A DNA stretch of 64,000 nucleotides from Maylandia zebra (taxonomy: Eukaryota > Chordata > Actinopteri > Cichliformes > Cichlidae). Below, piece after piece: positions 63,490 to 64,000 of the stretch. The position numbers and the translations under genes were made by a program. The notes below the pieces were generated by a model that saw only the letters and a list, made by a program, of their open reading frames with translations, was not told the DNA's origin and made no database searches. The DNA lies in assembly GCF_041146795.1 (NCBI RefSeq), contig NC_135177.1, positions 22,790,560 to 22,854,559 of the forward strand, in the 5' to 3' direction. The number at the start of each line of letters is the position of its first letter. The stretch's first letter is position 1.

Positions 63490-64000
63490 TTCAATATTTG
63501 GTTTGAACGAATTTATTCTTTAACAAAGCCTGAACTCTCTCAGGCAGCTTTCTTGCAATTTTAGTAGTCTTCAGGAATATTTCTCCAGGCTTCTTGAAGA
63601 TCATTCAAAGCTCTTCTTTGGATGTTGGCTGCCTTTTGTTCTGTTCTCTGTCAAGCTGATCCCACGCTGGTTTAATTAATGGTGAGGTCCGGGGTCTGGG
63701 GAGGCCGATCCACAACTGATGTCATGTGTGCTTTTACTACATTGGCAGTGTGTTTGGGATCATTGTCATGCCAAATATTGAAGCCGCTTCCAATCAGACT
63801 CTTTCCAGATGTTATTGAATGGTGGATCAATATGTGATGGTACTTTTCTCCATCTATAATTCCATCAGTTTTGATAATGGTGGTGATGATCAGAACCAAA
63901 TATTGAAATTGTGATTCATCAATTCCATTCATCAATTCAATACCTGCTGACATTAATTTTCGGTCCACTTCTTGTGTAATTTGACACACCACAGCCTTTC
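63490..64000 (-). mobile_element. Tc1/mariner-like transposase relic, cut by window edge
   Basis: The minus-strand translation has FNIWHDNDPKHTANVVKAHM and VDRPPQTPDL, the second catalytic-Asp region and following block of Tc1/mariner transposases (normally QQDNDPKHT and [11 protein letters not shown]). A stop interrupts the frame soon after (codons DLTIN, stop). Same family as 48340-48565. Confidence 0.75.

Overview
The window is nuclear DNA from a teleost fish, most likely a percomorph and possibly a cichlid. Six protein-coding genes have small exons with canonical splice sites, separated by introns and spacers full of fish-type transposons. The fish-specific pairing of CYP11B-type 11-beta-hydroxylase, L-type pyruvate kinase and a CLK kinase supports this. 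I joined exons by hand; all exon phases given below are mutually consistent.

Layout: (1) 1-2030 (+), 3' end of a rec8-type meiotic cohesin gene. (2) 3048-7568 (+), a CLK-family dual-specificity kinase closest to CLK2, with no visible RS domain. (3) 9888-12879 (-), a four-exon cellular retinol-binding protein. (4) 14846-17841, a young but internally rearranged Ty3/gypsy element read on the minus strand. (5) 22429-24893 (+), a complexin-3/4-like gene ending in a CAAX box. (6) 25968-41742 (+), cyp11c1/cyp11b, steroid 11-beta-hydroxylase, whose intron 6 is swollen to 9.6 kb by nested repeats. (7) 45237-62329 (+), pklr, liver/red-cell-type pyruvate kinase, 12 coding exons and about 544 residues. 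The genes are not an operon and act in different processes: meiosis, splicing control, retinoid transport, synaptic release, androgen and corticosteroid synthesis, and glycolysis. The clk2-pklr linkage matches the mammalian CLK2-HCN3-PKLR neighbourhood, although HCN3 is not seen here.

The rest is repeat landscape. It includes an L2-type LINE interrupted by an LTR/gag element, a 20-bp minisatellite split by a 1.22-kb solo LTR, two hAT-type elements with 8-bp target duplications (one carrying a second nested element), Tc1-like relics, a retro-inserted segment with a 15-bp target duplication, tRNA-Phe-like relics, tRNA-headed SINEs and several long dinucleotide arrays. I found no convincing new multi-gene system. 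The most unusual items are the RS-less CLK model, the gypsy copy whose gag piece is inverted against its pol, and the layered insertions in the cyp11 intron.
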